This document shows, piece by piece, positions 35,486-45,633 of a stretch of DNA of 64,000 bases. Within the stretch, counting starts at the first letter, position 1; each line of letters opens with the position of its first letter. Below the pieces are notes generated by a model, which searched no databases, had not been told where the DNA came from, and saw only the letters and a list, made by a program, of their open reading frames with translations. Origin of the DNA: Oxalobacteraceae bacterium (GTDB lineage Bacteria; Pseudomonadota; Gammaproteobacteria; Burkholderiales; Burkholderiaceae_D); contig JAIXQK010000099.1 of NCBI GenBank assembly GCA_027485795.1, forward strand, positions 38,649 to 102,648, given 5' to 3'. Position numbers and translations under genes: made by a program.

Positions 35486-38140
35486 ATGTTGCCACGAGCT
35501 GTCTCGCTCGCAGATGCTCCGAATCCTGTCAGATACCTGTGGCGTGCTCTTGTCAGGTACCGCAAGGAGCAGCGCAACAGCGAGCTTGAGCAATCAGCGG
35601 TGCGTATCTTGATTGGCACCGTCTTGATGTACTACTTCGAGTACTTCAATGATTCCCTAAAATTATCGACACCACAATTAACGATCGATCTAAGGCTGGT
35701 GCTCGCATTTTTTCTTTGTGCTTCGGTAGCTATTTGTATCAGCATTCTCATCAATTCAAGTGAGGTTCCGATACGTCGTATTTTCGCCATCCTGTTAGAT
35801 ACTGGCGTACTAACCGTCTTGCTGACGGTGGGCGGTGTACACGCTGCACCGCTCTATTTTCTCTACCTATGGATCATCATCGGTAACGGTTTTCGCTTCG
35901 GACAAAAATACTTACTGGTTTCTTTGGGGTTTACGCTGCTGGGCTTTGGTATCGTGGTAACGACTGAGCCGTATTGGGCGGCAGAAAAGAAACTATCGAT
36001 CGGGCTGTGGCTTGGAACCTTGCTGATCTCGATGTATTTTAATTTGCTCGTTGGCCGCCTCTTCACCGCACTGAATCAAGCGAATAGCGCAAATCTCGCC
36101 AAGCGTCAGTTCATTTGTGCCGTAAGTCACGAGCTGAGAACGCCGCTGAATGCCATTATCGGGATGGTGGATCTGCTGACAAGTACCAAGATAGATCACG
36201 AGCAGAGGGAAATGCTCGACTGTATGACCACTACGTCACAACTAATGCTTTCTCAGATCGAGGATGTGCTCGATTTTTCCAAGATCGAAGCCGGAAAGAT
36301 GGTAGTGGAGCAGGTCGAGTTTGATCTTTATGCTTTGATAGAAAATATCTTAGCAGTGTTTAGCTATCGGATTGACGCCAAGACGGTGCGGCTGATACGC
36401 CAGATCGACTGTGCAGTCCCACCCGTACTTCGGGGAGACCCCCATCATTTACGGCAAATACTGATCAACCTGATCGGTAACGCAGTGAAATTTACGGAGC
36501 AAGGAAGAATTTTGCTGAAAGTTCGGCCATGCCTGAGTAAGGAAGACGCCGTCGTACTCCATTTCGCGATTGAGGATACGGGTATTGGTATTCCTGAGTC
36601 AGTGCAGGATCAGATATTCGAGAGCTTTACGCAGGCTGATAGCGCCACCGCCAGAAAATACGGCGGAACCGGCCTAGGCACCACGATCTGCAAGCAGCTG
36701 GTTGAGTTAATGGGTGGGCAGATCGGGTTGCGCAGTCGACCTGGTGTAGGAAGTGAATTTTGGTTCGAGATCAGCTTTGGCAAAGTTTTGGATCTCGACG
36801 ATACGTGCTTGCTGAGTCGGGAGCAAAGCATGATTATCGACCCTGATGGAGGCTGCTGGCGATTAGCAAAAGAATTGGCGTTCTTGGGAAAGGTACTGCC
36901 GTTGACCGTCCAGGATCTGAAGCAAGCAGAGGAATTCCTTGGTCAGCATCATCTGCAGGGGACGTCCCTATCGATGATCTATCTGCGCGTCACTATGGCC
37001 GGGCATGCCAGTGTTGAGGCCTTTCAGGCTTGGCTGAGCAACGCCGCGCAACGCCTGATGCGGCTTGATGCTGACAGGTTAATGATGGTTGTGCTGGTAC
37101 CCGCTGCAGATCTGCCATTGGACGATATAAAGCGTATAGCCGAGCAGCTAGGATTTTTCTCGGTATTGCCAGAGTCATTCAGCATAGATCATATTCGTCA
37201 CTTGCTTCATGCTCAGTCCGCAGCACTCAGTACGGTGTCGAGGTCGCGCCAGTCGACGCCTTCATCCTCAAGCGCTATGACAACCGGCGATGTGAGTTAC
37301 GTCCCAGATACGCCATCGAGCCTACGCCGAGATGGTTTATCGATCTTGATTGTTGAAGATAATCCAACCAATCGAAAAGTACTACAAAAAATCCTCGAGC
37401 GTGCAGGTCACCAGTGCACACTGGCTCAAGATGGAGAAGAGGGTCTCGATATTCTTGCTACACAAACATTCGATGCCATGGTCATTGATATGAACATGCC
37501 TAAAGTTTCTGGGCTCGACGTTGTACGTTTTTGCAGAATGATGGGGGGTGCGGTGGCGAAAACACCCATCATCATTTTTTCAGCGAGCGTTACACAAGAA
37601 GCGCGAGATGAGAGCTTCGCGGCGGGCGTAGACGCCTATATTTCCAAGCCTATCGAAGTTTCAAAATTCCTAAAGACACTCAACCGCTTGGTTCAGGACA
37701 ATCGTCCAGCGCCTATATCGAAGCAGCATGAGCATGCCACCGGTGCGCACAAGGGATCAGAAATAAATACTTCTATTCTCGATGCGGCCAAGCTAAATAA
37801 TCTGGAGTCGATGAGCCAAGATCCCGCATTTATTGATGAACTGATCGCAGAATTCATTAGCGAGGGAAGGAGGTTGATTGGTAACTTTAATCGAAGTCTT
37901 GTCCGGTCGGACTATGCCCAAGTAGCTTCTGCCATGCATGCGCTACGTGGTTCAGCCCTGAGTATTGGCGCTACTTCACTCAAGCAACTATGCGCCCATA
38001 TCGAAAAACTCGCTGATGAAGCCCTGCAGGAAAATCAAGTAGAGATAAAAAATCAGTTAAGCGAGTGCTTTCAACAGCTTTGCGAAGCATTGGAGGTTTA
38101 TCAGAACAATCGGGATCGACGAAGAATGTATGCAATTTGA
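35486..38140 (+). CDS. rpfC: RpfC-type hybrid sensor histidine kinase (TM input, HisKA-HATPase, REC, Hpt)
   Basis: RNSELEQSAVRILIG input region, TM helices, VSHELRTPLNAIIGMVDLL, VEDNPTNRKVLQKILERAGH REC, MHALRGSALSIGA Hpt; adjacent to rpfF. Confidence 0.88.
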   Translation: MLPRAVSLADAPNPVRYLWRALVRYRKEQRNSELEQSAVRILIGTVLMYYFEYFNDSLKLSTPQLTIDLRLVLAFFLCASVAICISILINSSEVPIRRIFAILLDTGVLTVLLTVGGVHAAPLYFLYLWIIIGNGFRFGQKYLLVSLGFTLLGFGIVVTTEPYWAAEKKLSIGLWLGTLLISMYFNLLVGRLFTALNQANSANLAKRQFICAVSHELRTPLNAIIGMVDLLTSTKIDHEQREMLDCMTTTSQLMLSQIEDVLDFSKIEAGKMVVEQVEFDLYALIENILAVFSYRIDAKTVRLIRQIDCAVPPVLRGDPHHLRQILINLIGNAVKFTEQGRILLKVRPCLSKEDAVVLHFAIEDTGIGIPESVQDQIFESFTQADSATARKYGGTGLGTTICKQLVELMGGQIGLRSRPGVGSEFWFEISFGKVLDLDDTCLLSREQSMIIDPDGGCWRLAKELAFLGKVLPLTVQDLKQAEEFLGQHHLQGTSLSMIYLRVTMAGHASVEAFQAWLSNAAQRLMRLDADRLMMVVLVPAADLPLDDIKRIAEQLGFFSVLPESFSIDHIRHLLHAQSAALSTVSRSRQSTPSSSSAMTTGDVSYVPDTPSSLRRDGLSILIVEDNPTNRKVLQKILERAGHQCTLAQDGEEGLDILATQTFDAMVIDMNMPKVSGLDVVRFCRMMGGAVAKTPIIIFSASVTQEARDESFAAGVDAYISKPIEVSKFLKTLNRLVQDNRPAPISKQHEHATGAHKGSEINTSILDAAKLNNLESMSQDPAFIDELIAEFISEGRRLIGNFNRSLVRSDYAQVASAMHALRGSALSIGATSLKQLCAHIEKLADEALQENQVEIKNQLSECFQQLCEALEVYQNNRDRRRMYAI

Positions 38141-38203
38141 ACGAAAATTAATGAGATCAAGAGACAGGATGGATATCAATAACCTCAACGGAGATATTCG
38201 TTC

Positions 38204-38851
38204 ATGAATAACTTATTGGCTGATACAACGGAGCGACACCGGCATCAAATGGAAAAATTACCCCAGCTGCAAGCCATGCTTGGTGGAACTTACTCAAAAG
38301 CGGCCTATGTCCAATTCTTGGTTCAGCTCTATCCGATTGTGTCTAATTTCTGCCCGCTAATGGCCGCGGCTGCGGGGCGCTGTGCAGATCGGCATACCAC
38401 TCTACGACAATTTCTTTACGAGCATATAGAGCATGAGAGGGGCCATGAAACCATGGTCACTAATGATCTCGGGCAGCTCGGGTACCAGTACAGTGATTTA
38501 CCGAGCATTAATCCTGGTCCAGCAGCGCGAGCGATGCTTGCCTATAACTACCATGTCATCGATCGTATCGATCCACACTATGTTATTGGTATGATTTATG
38601 TGCTTGAGCTGATGTCTGCTGGCTACGCATCAAAAGTCGCCCAATCGATATCAAGATCCATTGACCAGCCAATAACACGAGGTTTTAGCTTTCTTGATTC
38701 ACATGGCACCTTGGACGATGATCATCTTGCCAATGTGAGTGGATTAATTCAATCGCTTGAATCGAAAGACTTAGTTGAAAAAATAGTCGATAGTGTCGAT
38801 ATGAATTTTTATCTTTTGCGGCAGTTGATCAGTGATTTACCGCAGAATTGA
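38204..38851 (+). CDS. heme-oxygenase-like / iron-containing redox enzyme family protein (predicted diiron oxidase)
   Basis: 215 aa; E78-x2-H81 (EHERGH), E135 (YVLELMS), H167-x3-D171-x2-H174 (SHGTLDDDHLANV), matching the 3-His/3-carboxylate HDO ligand pattern. Confidence 0.75.
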   Translation: MNNLLADTTERHRHQMEKLPQLQAMLGGTYSKAAYVQFLVQLYPIVSNFCPLMAAAAGRCADRHTTLRQFLYEHIEHERGHETMVTNDLGQLGYQYSDLPSINPGPAARAMLAYNYHVIDRIDPHYVIGMIYVLELMSAGYASKVAQSISRSIDQPITRGFSFLDSHGTLDDDHLANVSGLIQSLESKDLVEKIVDSVDMNFYLLRQLISDLPQN

Positions 38852-38872
38852 TAGCAGACTAGGATTCAAGGT

Positions 38873-38901
38873 GGAGAGTCTTTAAACAATAAAGACTCTC
38901 C
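38873..38901. terminator. perfect 11-bp hairpin, probable bidirectional terminator between convergent genes
   Basis: GGAGAGTCTTT-AAACAAT-AAAGACTCTCC. Confidence 0.8.
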
Positions 38902-38908
38902 CTTTATC

Positions 38909-39868
38909 TCAGGCGGCCACTTGGTCAGCCGTCTCGACAGTATTTGCCGGGTTCAAATACCGATAGCTCGAGTGTTGTGTGCTTTGGGCCTTGAGCAGGC
39001 GTCTCATCATTCTCAAGTCTTTTTCTTGAATTTTCAGAGCGGCGTCGACCCACATCACCGCGATGTCGGTGAGTTCCTTGTGCGTGACCGGCCAAACATG
39101 TCTACGGCAATCATAGATTGCCCGCATGCCATTGAGGTGATGGTGATGCTTCCTGATCCATTGTTCGACGGTACGCTTACCCTCGCCAGCGGGAGCGACA
39201 ATATCGACCACACCCATCTCGGCTAATTGTTCTGCAGTGTAGATATTGCCACTGAGTAGCATCGCTTCTGTTTTTCGGGCGCCAATACGACGTGCCAAAA
39301 AGCTATAAGCGCCCATGCCAGAAAAAAGATTAAACAAAATTTCGGGTAAACCCAAGCGCGTACCAGCCTCGGCAACGATCAGATCGCTGGCGAGTGCTAA
39401 TTCAAAACCACCACCGAGTGCATCACCTTGTACCAGTGAGATCGTCACAGTTGATGCATCGTATCCAATAATGCGCGTGTAAATGCTATCAACACAATAC
39501 ATCGCATAATTCAGTAAGCCTTCGCGGTCCTTTTCCCGAATAAGATTTAGGAATAGCATTAGATCGCCGCCCAAGTTGAACACTCCGCTGCGGCGCGATG
39601 CCATGACCGAGTAATCGACTGGAACCCAAGCATCACCATCGACCGTGTGGCCCTGATAGGTTTGTAGCTCTGTGAAAATATAGTGCAGCTCTTCGAGCAT
39701 GTTCTGGTTGAAGCAGGGGATACCAATCGGCTTCATGTACGTCCAGAGAGTGCGTAAGTTTGGGTCATATTGCATATCAACCTGTTGCATCATGCGGCGC
39801 GGCCAGGCTGGTAGTGGGGTATCAGAGAGCCGAGTTGCGTAGCTGACTGTTTCAGTGGTCATCAACAT
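38909..39868 (-). CDS. rpfF: RpfF-type DSF synthase (crotonase family)
   Basis: VQGDALGGGFELALASDLIVAEAGTRLGLPEILFNLFSGMGAYSFLARRIGARKTEAMLLSGNIYTAEQLAEMGVVDIVAP; both catalytic Glu contexts (GGGFE, GLPE) present. Confidence 0.92.
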   Translation of the reverse strand: MLMTTETVSYATRLSDTPLPAWPRRMMQQVDMQYDPNLRTLWTYMKPIGIPCFNQNMLEELHYIFTELQTYQGHTVDGDAWVPVDYSVMASRRSGVFNLGGDLMLFLNLIREKDREGLLNYAMYCVDSIYTRIIGYDASTVTISLVQGDALGGGFELALASDLIVAEAGTRLGLPEILFNLFSGMGAYSFLARRIGARKTEAMLLSGNIYTAEQLAEMGVVDIVAPAGEGKRTVEQWIRKHHHHLNGMRAIYDCRRHVWPVTHKELTDIAVMWVDAALKIQEKDLRMMRRLLKAQSTQHSSYRYLNPANTVETADQVAA

Positions 39869-40225
39869 TGCTATCTCCTTCGTAGTTAGGATTCCAAACG
39901 TCCCTGCTTGATCTTTCCTAGAACTTTGAGCGATGCTGTTTGGCTTTGCTCAATGTTCTCAAGCGCGAGGCCAGTTTAGGAAGTTGGCATTGCAGTTCAA
40001 CAGGTGTTAAGGTGGTTGTAATCCGTGCTAATTATGCTTGCCGAAAAAATACTTACTTATATGGATTAGTGCGATTCACTGGTTGGTAGCGAAGTAATAA
40101 CTAAAGTCAAAGCTAGTTAATCGATTCTGGCGCTTGATATCGAACGTCGTGTGGCAGTTGATTTGTTTGTCTACGTGCCTGGCGACTCAGTTGCAATCGT
40201 CGGCAAATCCAGAGTGAGAAAATCT

Positions 40226-40894
40226 ATGGCGAGCAAAAATGCATTCGATAAGGCGCTCGGACAGTTGGTCGAGAATAATCGCCAGTGGGCAGCGTCCATG
40301 ATCGAGCAAGACCCGGATTTCTTCAGCAAGCTGGTATCACAGCAAGCGCCGGAATATCTCTGGATTGGGTGCTCCGATAGTCGCGTTCCGGCAAACTCCA
40401 TTGTCGGCCTCGATCCCGGTGAGCTTTTTGTTCATCGAAATGTCGCCAACGTGGTGGTGCATACCGACCTCAATAGTTTGTCAGTGCTGCAGTTTGCGAT
40501 TGATCTACTCGGTGTTAAACATGTGATGGTAGTTGGTCACTATGGTTGCTCCGGTGTGCAATGTGCGATGGATGGAAAGCGGATCGGTCTGGCCGATAAC
40601 TGGTTGCGCCACGTGCAAGATGTCTTTTACAAGCACGAGGACCTGTTACCGGTTTCGATGGACGACGTCGCGCGACACAACCGCCTGTGTGAGCTGAACG
40701 TCATTGAGCAGGTCGTCAATGTGTGCCAAACAACGATCGTGCAGGATGCTTGGGAGCGTGGTCAGGATCTGACCATTCACGGTTGGGTGTACAGCCTGGA
40801 TGATGGTCTGGTCAGAGATCTTGGCATGTCGGTGAGTAGCGCGGATGAGTTGACGCCGCAGATGCGCACATCACTAGCGCAGTACCAACGCTAG
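40226..40894 (+). CDS. can: beta-class carbonic anhydrase
   Basis: WIGCSDSRVPANSIVGLDPGELFVHRNVANVV...VVGHYGCSGVQ; ATG at 40226. Confidence 0.96.
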   Translation: MASKNAFDKALGQLVENNRQWAASMIEQDPDFFSKLVSQQAPEYLWIGCSDSRVPANSIVGLDPGELFVHRNVANVVVHTDLNSLSVLQFAIDLLGVKHVMVVGHYGCSGVQCAMDGKRIGLADNWLRHVQDVFYKHEDLLPVSMDDVARHNRLCELNVIEQVVNVCQTTIVQDAWERGQDLTIHGWVYSLDDGLVRDLGMSVSSADELTPQMRTSLAQYQR

Positions 40895-40925
40895 GCACTC
40901 GCCATAAAGTATTGCTGACGACCGA

Positions 40926-41744
40926 TCAGAAACTATGTTCGGCGGCGGGAAATGCGCGCTGCTTCACTGCGTCGACATACGCGCGTATCGCTGACGGAAC
41001 ACTGCTTTGACCTTGCATGAAATCACGTACGAATTTTGGTCGGCGGCCGGGGAAGGCACCAAGCATGTCGTGCATCACAAGCACCTGACCTGAGCAGTCC
41101 ACGCCCGCACCGATGCCGATAGTGGGTATCGCCAGTTTCTTGGTGACGTCGGCGGCTAGCGCGGCCGGAATTGCCTCCAGCACCAGTATCGCTGCACCGG
41201 CTGCTTGTAGTGATAGGGCATCGGCGATCAGGCGTTGTGCTTCATCCTCTTTGCGCGCTTGCACTTTGAAGCCACCCAGTTGATGCACTGACTGTGGCAT
41301 GAGGCCCAAGTGTGCACAGACGGGTATGCCGCGTGCGACCAGCATTTGTACAGTCGGAAGTAGCCACTCGCCACCCTCGAGTTTGATCATTTCAGCGCCT
41401 GCGCGCATCAGCACGGTCGCGTTATCCATCGCCTGCTGCGGCGTGTGATAGCTGCCAAAGGGCATGTCCGCAATCAGAAAAGCGCGCTTTGCGCCACGAG
41501 CAACGCAATCGGTGTGGTAAGCAATATGGTCCAAGGTCACCGGCAGAGTCGTTGGATGTCCTTGTACAACCATGCCCATCGAGTCGCCGATCAGGAGCGT
41601 ATCAACGCCACATTGATCCATCAGCGTAGCGAAACTCGCATCATAGCAAGTCAGCATCGCGATTTTCTCGCCGCTGACGCGCATGTTTTCCAGCGTTGTG
41701 AGCGTGACTTTTGACGTTGTCGTATTGGACTGCTCAGACATCAT
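40926..41744 (-). CDS. panB: 3-methyl-2-oxobutanoate hydroxymethyltransferase
   Basis: [43 protein letters not shown]. Confidence 0.97.
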   Translation of the reverse strand: MMSEQSNTTTSKVTLTTLENMRVSGEKIAMLTCYDASFATLMDQCGVDTLLIGDSMGMVVQGHPTTLPVTLDHIAYHTDCVARGAKRAFLIADMPFGSYHTPQQAMDNATVLMRAGAEMIKLEGGEWLLPTVQMLVARGIPVCAHLGLMPQSVHQLGGFKVQARKEDEAQRLIADALSLQAAGAAILVLEAIPAALAADVTKKLAIPTIGIGAGVDCSGQVLVMHDMLGAFPGRRPKFVRDFMQGQSSVPSAIRAYVDAVKQRAFPAAEHSF

Positions 41745-42385
41745 TATTCTCCGCGGTTGAAGAATTCACGCTTACCGCGCATGCTGGCGATGCGCTCCAT
41801 GAGCAATGCAAAGTCATCGGTGCGCTCAATCGGGTTGAGGTGCTCGGCGTTCACCATGAGCAGGGGCGATGTGTCGTAGTGGTGGAAAAAGCGGCTATAG
41901 CTCTCGCACAGGCGATGCAAATAAGATTCCGATATTCCGGACTCCATCGGTATGCCACGGCGACGGATACGGTCTGCCAAGGTAGATGGCGCCGCTTGCA
42001 GATAGATGACCAAGTCCGGCCGCGGTGCCTGCTGGGTCAGATGATCAAACATCTGGCGGTACAGGTTGAGCTCGTCGTCGGCCAGCGTCAGCGTTGCAAA
42101 GATCGGGTCTTTCTCAAGCAGGAAATCGGACACCACTGGTGCCGAAAACAGGTCGGTCTGCGCAAGGTCGCGCAGCTGGTGCATGCGCTGAAACAGAAAA
42201 AACATCTGCGTCGGCAGTGCGTAGCGTGTCGAGTCGCGATAGAAGCGCTCAAGGAAAGGATTTTCCTGCGGCTGCTCGAGCAGTGGCTGTGCCCCGGTCT
42301 CAGCGGCGATACGGCGCGCGAGACTGGTCTTGCCGACACCGATTGGCCCCTCGACGACGATATAGCGGTATTTTTCCAAGTTCAT
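41744..42385 (-). CDS. deoxynucleoside kinase family protein
   Basis: [42 protein letters not shown]. Confidence 0.93.
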   Translation of the reverse strand: MNLEKYRYIVVEGPIGVGKTSLARRIAAETGAQPLLEQPQENPFLERFYRDSTRYALPTQMFFLFQRMHQLRDLAQTDLFSAPVVSDFLLEKDPIFATLTLADDELNLYRQMFDHLTQQAPRPDLVIYLQAAPSTLADRIRRRGIPMESGISESYLHRLCESYSRFFHHYDTSPLLMVNAEHLNPIERTDDFALLMERIASMRGKREFFNRGE

Positions 42386-42411
42386 AGCCGTTGATGATAC
42401 GTCATGCTGTC

Positions 42412-42906
42412 TCAGCGATCGGCATCCAGCTTTTCGATCGCCTGATCCCCAACCACCGCTAGCAGTTGCTCGACCGGGCCCAGACCAGGAATCTCCAGAT
42501 CTGGTGTTAGCTCATGCAGTGGCAGCAGTACGAAGGCGCGGCTTCCCATACGCGGATGCGGAACCTCCAGCGTACTGTCGCAAATGGTTTCTTTCCCATA
42601 AACCAGCAGATCAAGGTCGAGCGTGCGCGGCGCATTGCGAAAGGGTCTTTCGCGACCGAAATGGTGCTCGATTCGCTGTAACTCGAGGAGCAGCTGATGC
42701 GCATCGAGTTGCGTCTCGAGTTTTACAGCAGCGTTGACGAAGTCGTCTCCGGTCGCATCAATGGGCGCGCTGCGATACAGCGAGGAGCAGGCGCTCAGAA
42801 TGGTTTGCGGCAGCTGGCCGAGCAGATCAATGGCGATACGCACCGAATGTGCTGCATCGCCAAGATTGGCCCCAAGACCAACATAGGCAGATACCGGGCT
42901 CATCAC
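42412..42906 (-). CDS. folK: 2-amino-4-hydroxy-6-hydroxymethyldihydropteridine diphosphokinase
   Basis: AYVGLGANLGDAAHSVRIAIDLL...RTLDLDLLVYG...PHPRMGSRAFVLLPL. Confidence 0.95.
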   Translation of the reverse strand: MMSPVSAYVGLGANLGDAAHSVRIAIDLLGQLPQTILSACSSLYRSAPIDATGDDFVNAAVKLETQLDAHQLLLELQRIEHHFGRERPFRNAPRTLDLDLLVYGKETICDSTLEVPHPRMGSRAFVLLPLHELTPDLEIPGLGPVEQLLAVVGDQAIEKLDADR

Positions 42907-44273
42907 TCAGCACCGCCTTCAGTCGCACCATCGGCAGCACTTCTGCCGCGACCTCGACCACTTCGGCGCCGGCGCCGCTTGGCAGCGGGTTTGTCAGTCT
43001 CGGCGGGTTTACGTGTCAACAGGGCTTCGCGCTCAGACGGGTCGGCTGCCATGAAATCAGTCCACCACTCGCCCAGCTCGGATTCGATCTCGCCCGAGGC
43101 ACAGCGTAGCAGCAGAAAATCATAGCCAGCACGCAGCCTGGGATGCTCGAGTAATTTGTAGGGCGACTTACCAACCCGTCGCTCGAAGCGAGGCTGCATG
43201 GCCCAGATATCACGCATATCGGTGGCAATACGACGCTGGATGGCTAGCTGTTCGGTTTGACCGTCAAGTACATCGTCGGCAGCCAAGTGCAGTGCCGGAA
43301 TCGGTGCCTCGCCAGCCGCCTTGTACGCCTCCCACCGTTCCAGCACCTGATGCCATAGCAGCGATGCAAATAGAAAGCCGGGCGATACTGTCTTGCCCTC
43401 ACGTACCCGCTGATCGGTGTTGTTGAGGGCAAGCGCTACAAAGCGTTCGCCCAATGGCTGTTCAAGTACGACATCGAGTAGGGGTAGCAAGCCGTGATGC
43501 AGGCCCTGTTTGCGCAACTGCTGCAGACAGGCCATGGCATGTCCGCTCATCAGCAGCTTGAGCATTTCGTCGAATACGCGTGCTGCGGGCACGTTATTGA
43601 TCAGCGGCGCCATCACTTTGATGGGTGAACGTGTCGGCGCCGCAATCGAGAAACCGAGTTTTGCTGCGAAACGTACGACGCGCAGCATACGCACTGGATC
43701 TTCGCGGTAGCGCGCTTCCGGCACCCCGATGATGCGCAGCGTTTTGCTGCGAATATCTTTCATGCCACCGTGATAGTCGAAGACCTGTTCGCGCGCCGGG
43801 TCGTAGTACATGGCGTTCACGGTGAAATCACGGCGCTCGGCATCTTCATGCTGCTCGCCAAACGTGTTATCCCGCAGTACCCGGCCGTGCGCATCTTTCG
43901 GCGCTTCATCGGTCGATGCACCGCGAAAGGTGGTCACTTCAATCAGATCTTGGCCGAACATCACATGCACAATCTGAAAGCGTCGACCGATGATGAAAGC
44001 GCGCCGAAATAATCGTTTTACTTCCTCCGGTGTGGCATTGGTCGCAACGTCGAAATCTTTGGGGCGGTGCTGCAGCAGCAGATCACGTACGGCACCACCA
44101 ACGATGAAAGCCTTGAACCCCGCTTGTTGCAGGGTCTGTGTGACTCGGATCGCGTTGTTCGAGACATCGTCAAGCAAGATACCGTGCGCCGATTTTTCAT
44201 AGATGTCTGGCGCAACAGCATTGCCGGCAGCAGACCCAGTGCCGAGAATTCGACGAATCAATTTCCTGATCAT
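42903..44273 (-). CDS. pcnB: poly(A) polymerase I
   Basis: GFKAFIVGGAVRDLLLQHRPKDFDVATNATPEEVKRLFRRAFIIGRRFQIVHV; RRRRRSGRGRGR C-terminus. Confidence 0.94.
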   Translation of the reverse strand: MIRKLIRRILGTGSAAGNAVAPDIYEKSAHGILLDDVSNNAIRVTQTLQQAGFKAFIVGGAVRDLLLQHRPKDFDVATNATPEEVKRLFRRAFIIGRRFQIVHVMFGQDLIEVTTFRGASTDEAPKDAHGRVLRDNTFGEQHEDAERRDFTVNAMYYDPAREQVFDYHGGMKDIRSKTLRIIGVPEARYREDPVRMLRVVRFAAKLGFSIAAPTRSPIKVMAPLINNVPAARVFDEMLKLLMSGHAMACLQQLRKQGLHHGLLPLLDVVLEQPLGERFVALALNNTDQRVREGKTVSPGFLFASLLWHQVLERWEAYKAAGEAPIPALHLAADDVLDGQTEQLAIQRRIATDMRDIWAMQPRFERRVGKSPYKLLEHPRLRAGYDFLLLRCASGEIESELGEWWTDFMAADPSEREALLTRKPAETDKPAAKRRRRRSGRGRGRSAADGATEGGAE

Positions 44274-44950
44274 GCGTCGGTTACCGGGAAAAGTTGCAGC
44301 ACGGGCCAGCCTTGGTTTTCAGCATGGCTTGCCAATGCAGTATTCGGATTGGTGGCGATCGGATGTGTGACCACCGACAGTAGCGGAATATCGTTTTGCG
44401 AGTCGCTATAAAAAGTGCTGCGCTCGAAGTCAGCTAAGGTCTTTCCAACTGAGCCCAGCCAGTTATGCAGATTTGTCACCTTGCCAACCCCAAACGGCGG
44501 CGTACCGACTACTCGGCCCGTGATCTCGCCGTCAGCACGCCACTCAGGCTCGGCGGCAATGAGGTGCTCGACACCAAATGCGCGGGCGATCGGCCCGGTA
44601 ACGAAGCGGTTGGTCGCCGTGATAATCACCAGCAGATCACCCGCCCGACGATGCTCTTCAACCAGCGCGCGTGCTTCGGTGCGCATCGCTGGTTGGATGA
44701 CTTCTTGCATGAATTGTGCGTGCCAAGCATCCAGCTGCGCACGCGGGAAGCGCTTTAGTGTTCCAAACGCAAATTCCAGGTATTCCACGGGATTCAGCGT
44801 ACCGGCAACATACTGCTCATAAAACGCATCATTGCGCGCGGTAAATGCTTCGCGCTCGACCGCGCCAATGCGACATAAGAACTGGCCCCACTCGTAGTCG
44901 GAGTCCAGCGGTAACAGGGTATTGTCCAGATCGAACAGCGTTAGATTCAT
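44270..44950 (-). CDS. HAD-IB family hydrolase (SerB-like)
   Basis: MNLTLFDLDNTLLPLDSDYEWGQFL...LLVIITATNRFVTGPIARAFGVEHLIA. Confidence 0.9.
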   Translation of the reverse strand: MNLTLFDLDNTLLPLDSDYEWGQFLCRIGAVEREAFTARNDAFYEQYVAGTLNPVEYLEFAFGTLKRFPRAQLDAWHAQFMQEVIQPAMRTEARALVEEHRRAGDLLVIITATNRFVTGPIARAFGVEHLIAAEPEWRADGEITGRVVGTPPFGVGKVTNLHNWLGSVGKTLADFERSTFYSDSQNDIPLLSVVTHPIATNPNTALASHAENQGWPVLQLFPVTDA

Positions 44951-45633
44951 GGGGGCGTTGTGGTATCACCAGTTTGTAGTAGCTCACGCAGTAGCGGTAG
45001 CGTAATCGGTCGCTGCGTCTCTAGCGAGTAACGATCGAGTGCGTCGAGCATGGTTGAGAGCGATTGCATATCCCGCCGAAAGTGCGTTAGCAGGTACGGG
45101 AGCACACCCGCTGACAAGGAAAGTCCACGCGCTTCTGCAGACTTCGACAGGGCATCGACTTTCTCCTGATCCGACAGACCATGCAATTGATAGACTAAAC
45201 CCCAGCCTAAGCGTGTCCGCAAATCCTCACGCAAGGCCAATTGCAGCGGCGCCTGCTGCGCACTCGCGATCAATACGCCACCGTTATCACGAATCTGATT
45301 AATCAGATGAAACAGCGCTTGCTGACGCACTTCATCAAGCTGATCGCAATCATCGATCAGGTACAGCGACACATCGACTGTCCAGGAAAACGCGTCAACC
45401 AGGGTGGAGGGTGTCAGCAGTTTTGCGGCGGGGTTCGCGCTCAGCGCATTCAGTAGATGCGATTTGCCGGCGCCCGCCTCACCCCAGATCAGCAGTAGTC
45501 GATGGCCGGATACATTGACTGAGTCAGAAAAGATCTGACGCAGCAGCGCGGCGAGTTCCTGGTTGCTGCCGACCACAAAACTGTCTAGCGTCTGTGGCCG
45601 TGCCGCGCCCCAATTCAGCAGTAATTGCCTCAT
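44947..45633 (-). CDS. hda: DnaA regulatory inactivator Hda
   Basis: LLLIWGEAGAGKSHLLNALSA...LYLIDDCDQLDEVRQQALFHLINQIRDNGG. Confidence 0.92.
   Translation of the reverse strand: MRQLLLNWGAARPQTLDSFVVGSNQELAALLRQIFSDSVNVSGHRLLLIWGEAGAGKSHLLNALSANPAAKLLTPSTLVDAFSWTVDVSLYLIDDCDQLDEVRQQALFHLINQIRDNGGVLIASAQQAPLQLALREDLRTRLGWGLVYQLHGLSDQEKVDALSKSAEARGLSLSAGVLPYLLTHFRRDMQSLSTMLDALDRYSLETQRPITLPLLRELLQTGDTTTPP

Noticed and set aside
39410-39425. GAGTGCTAA half-site resembling CIRCE (HrcA operator)
   Set aside because: Lies inside rpfF with no TTAGCACTC partner at the proper spacing; no CIRCE seen upstream of grpE or dnaK.
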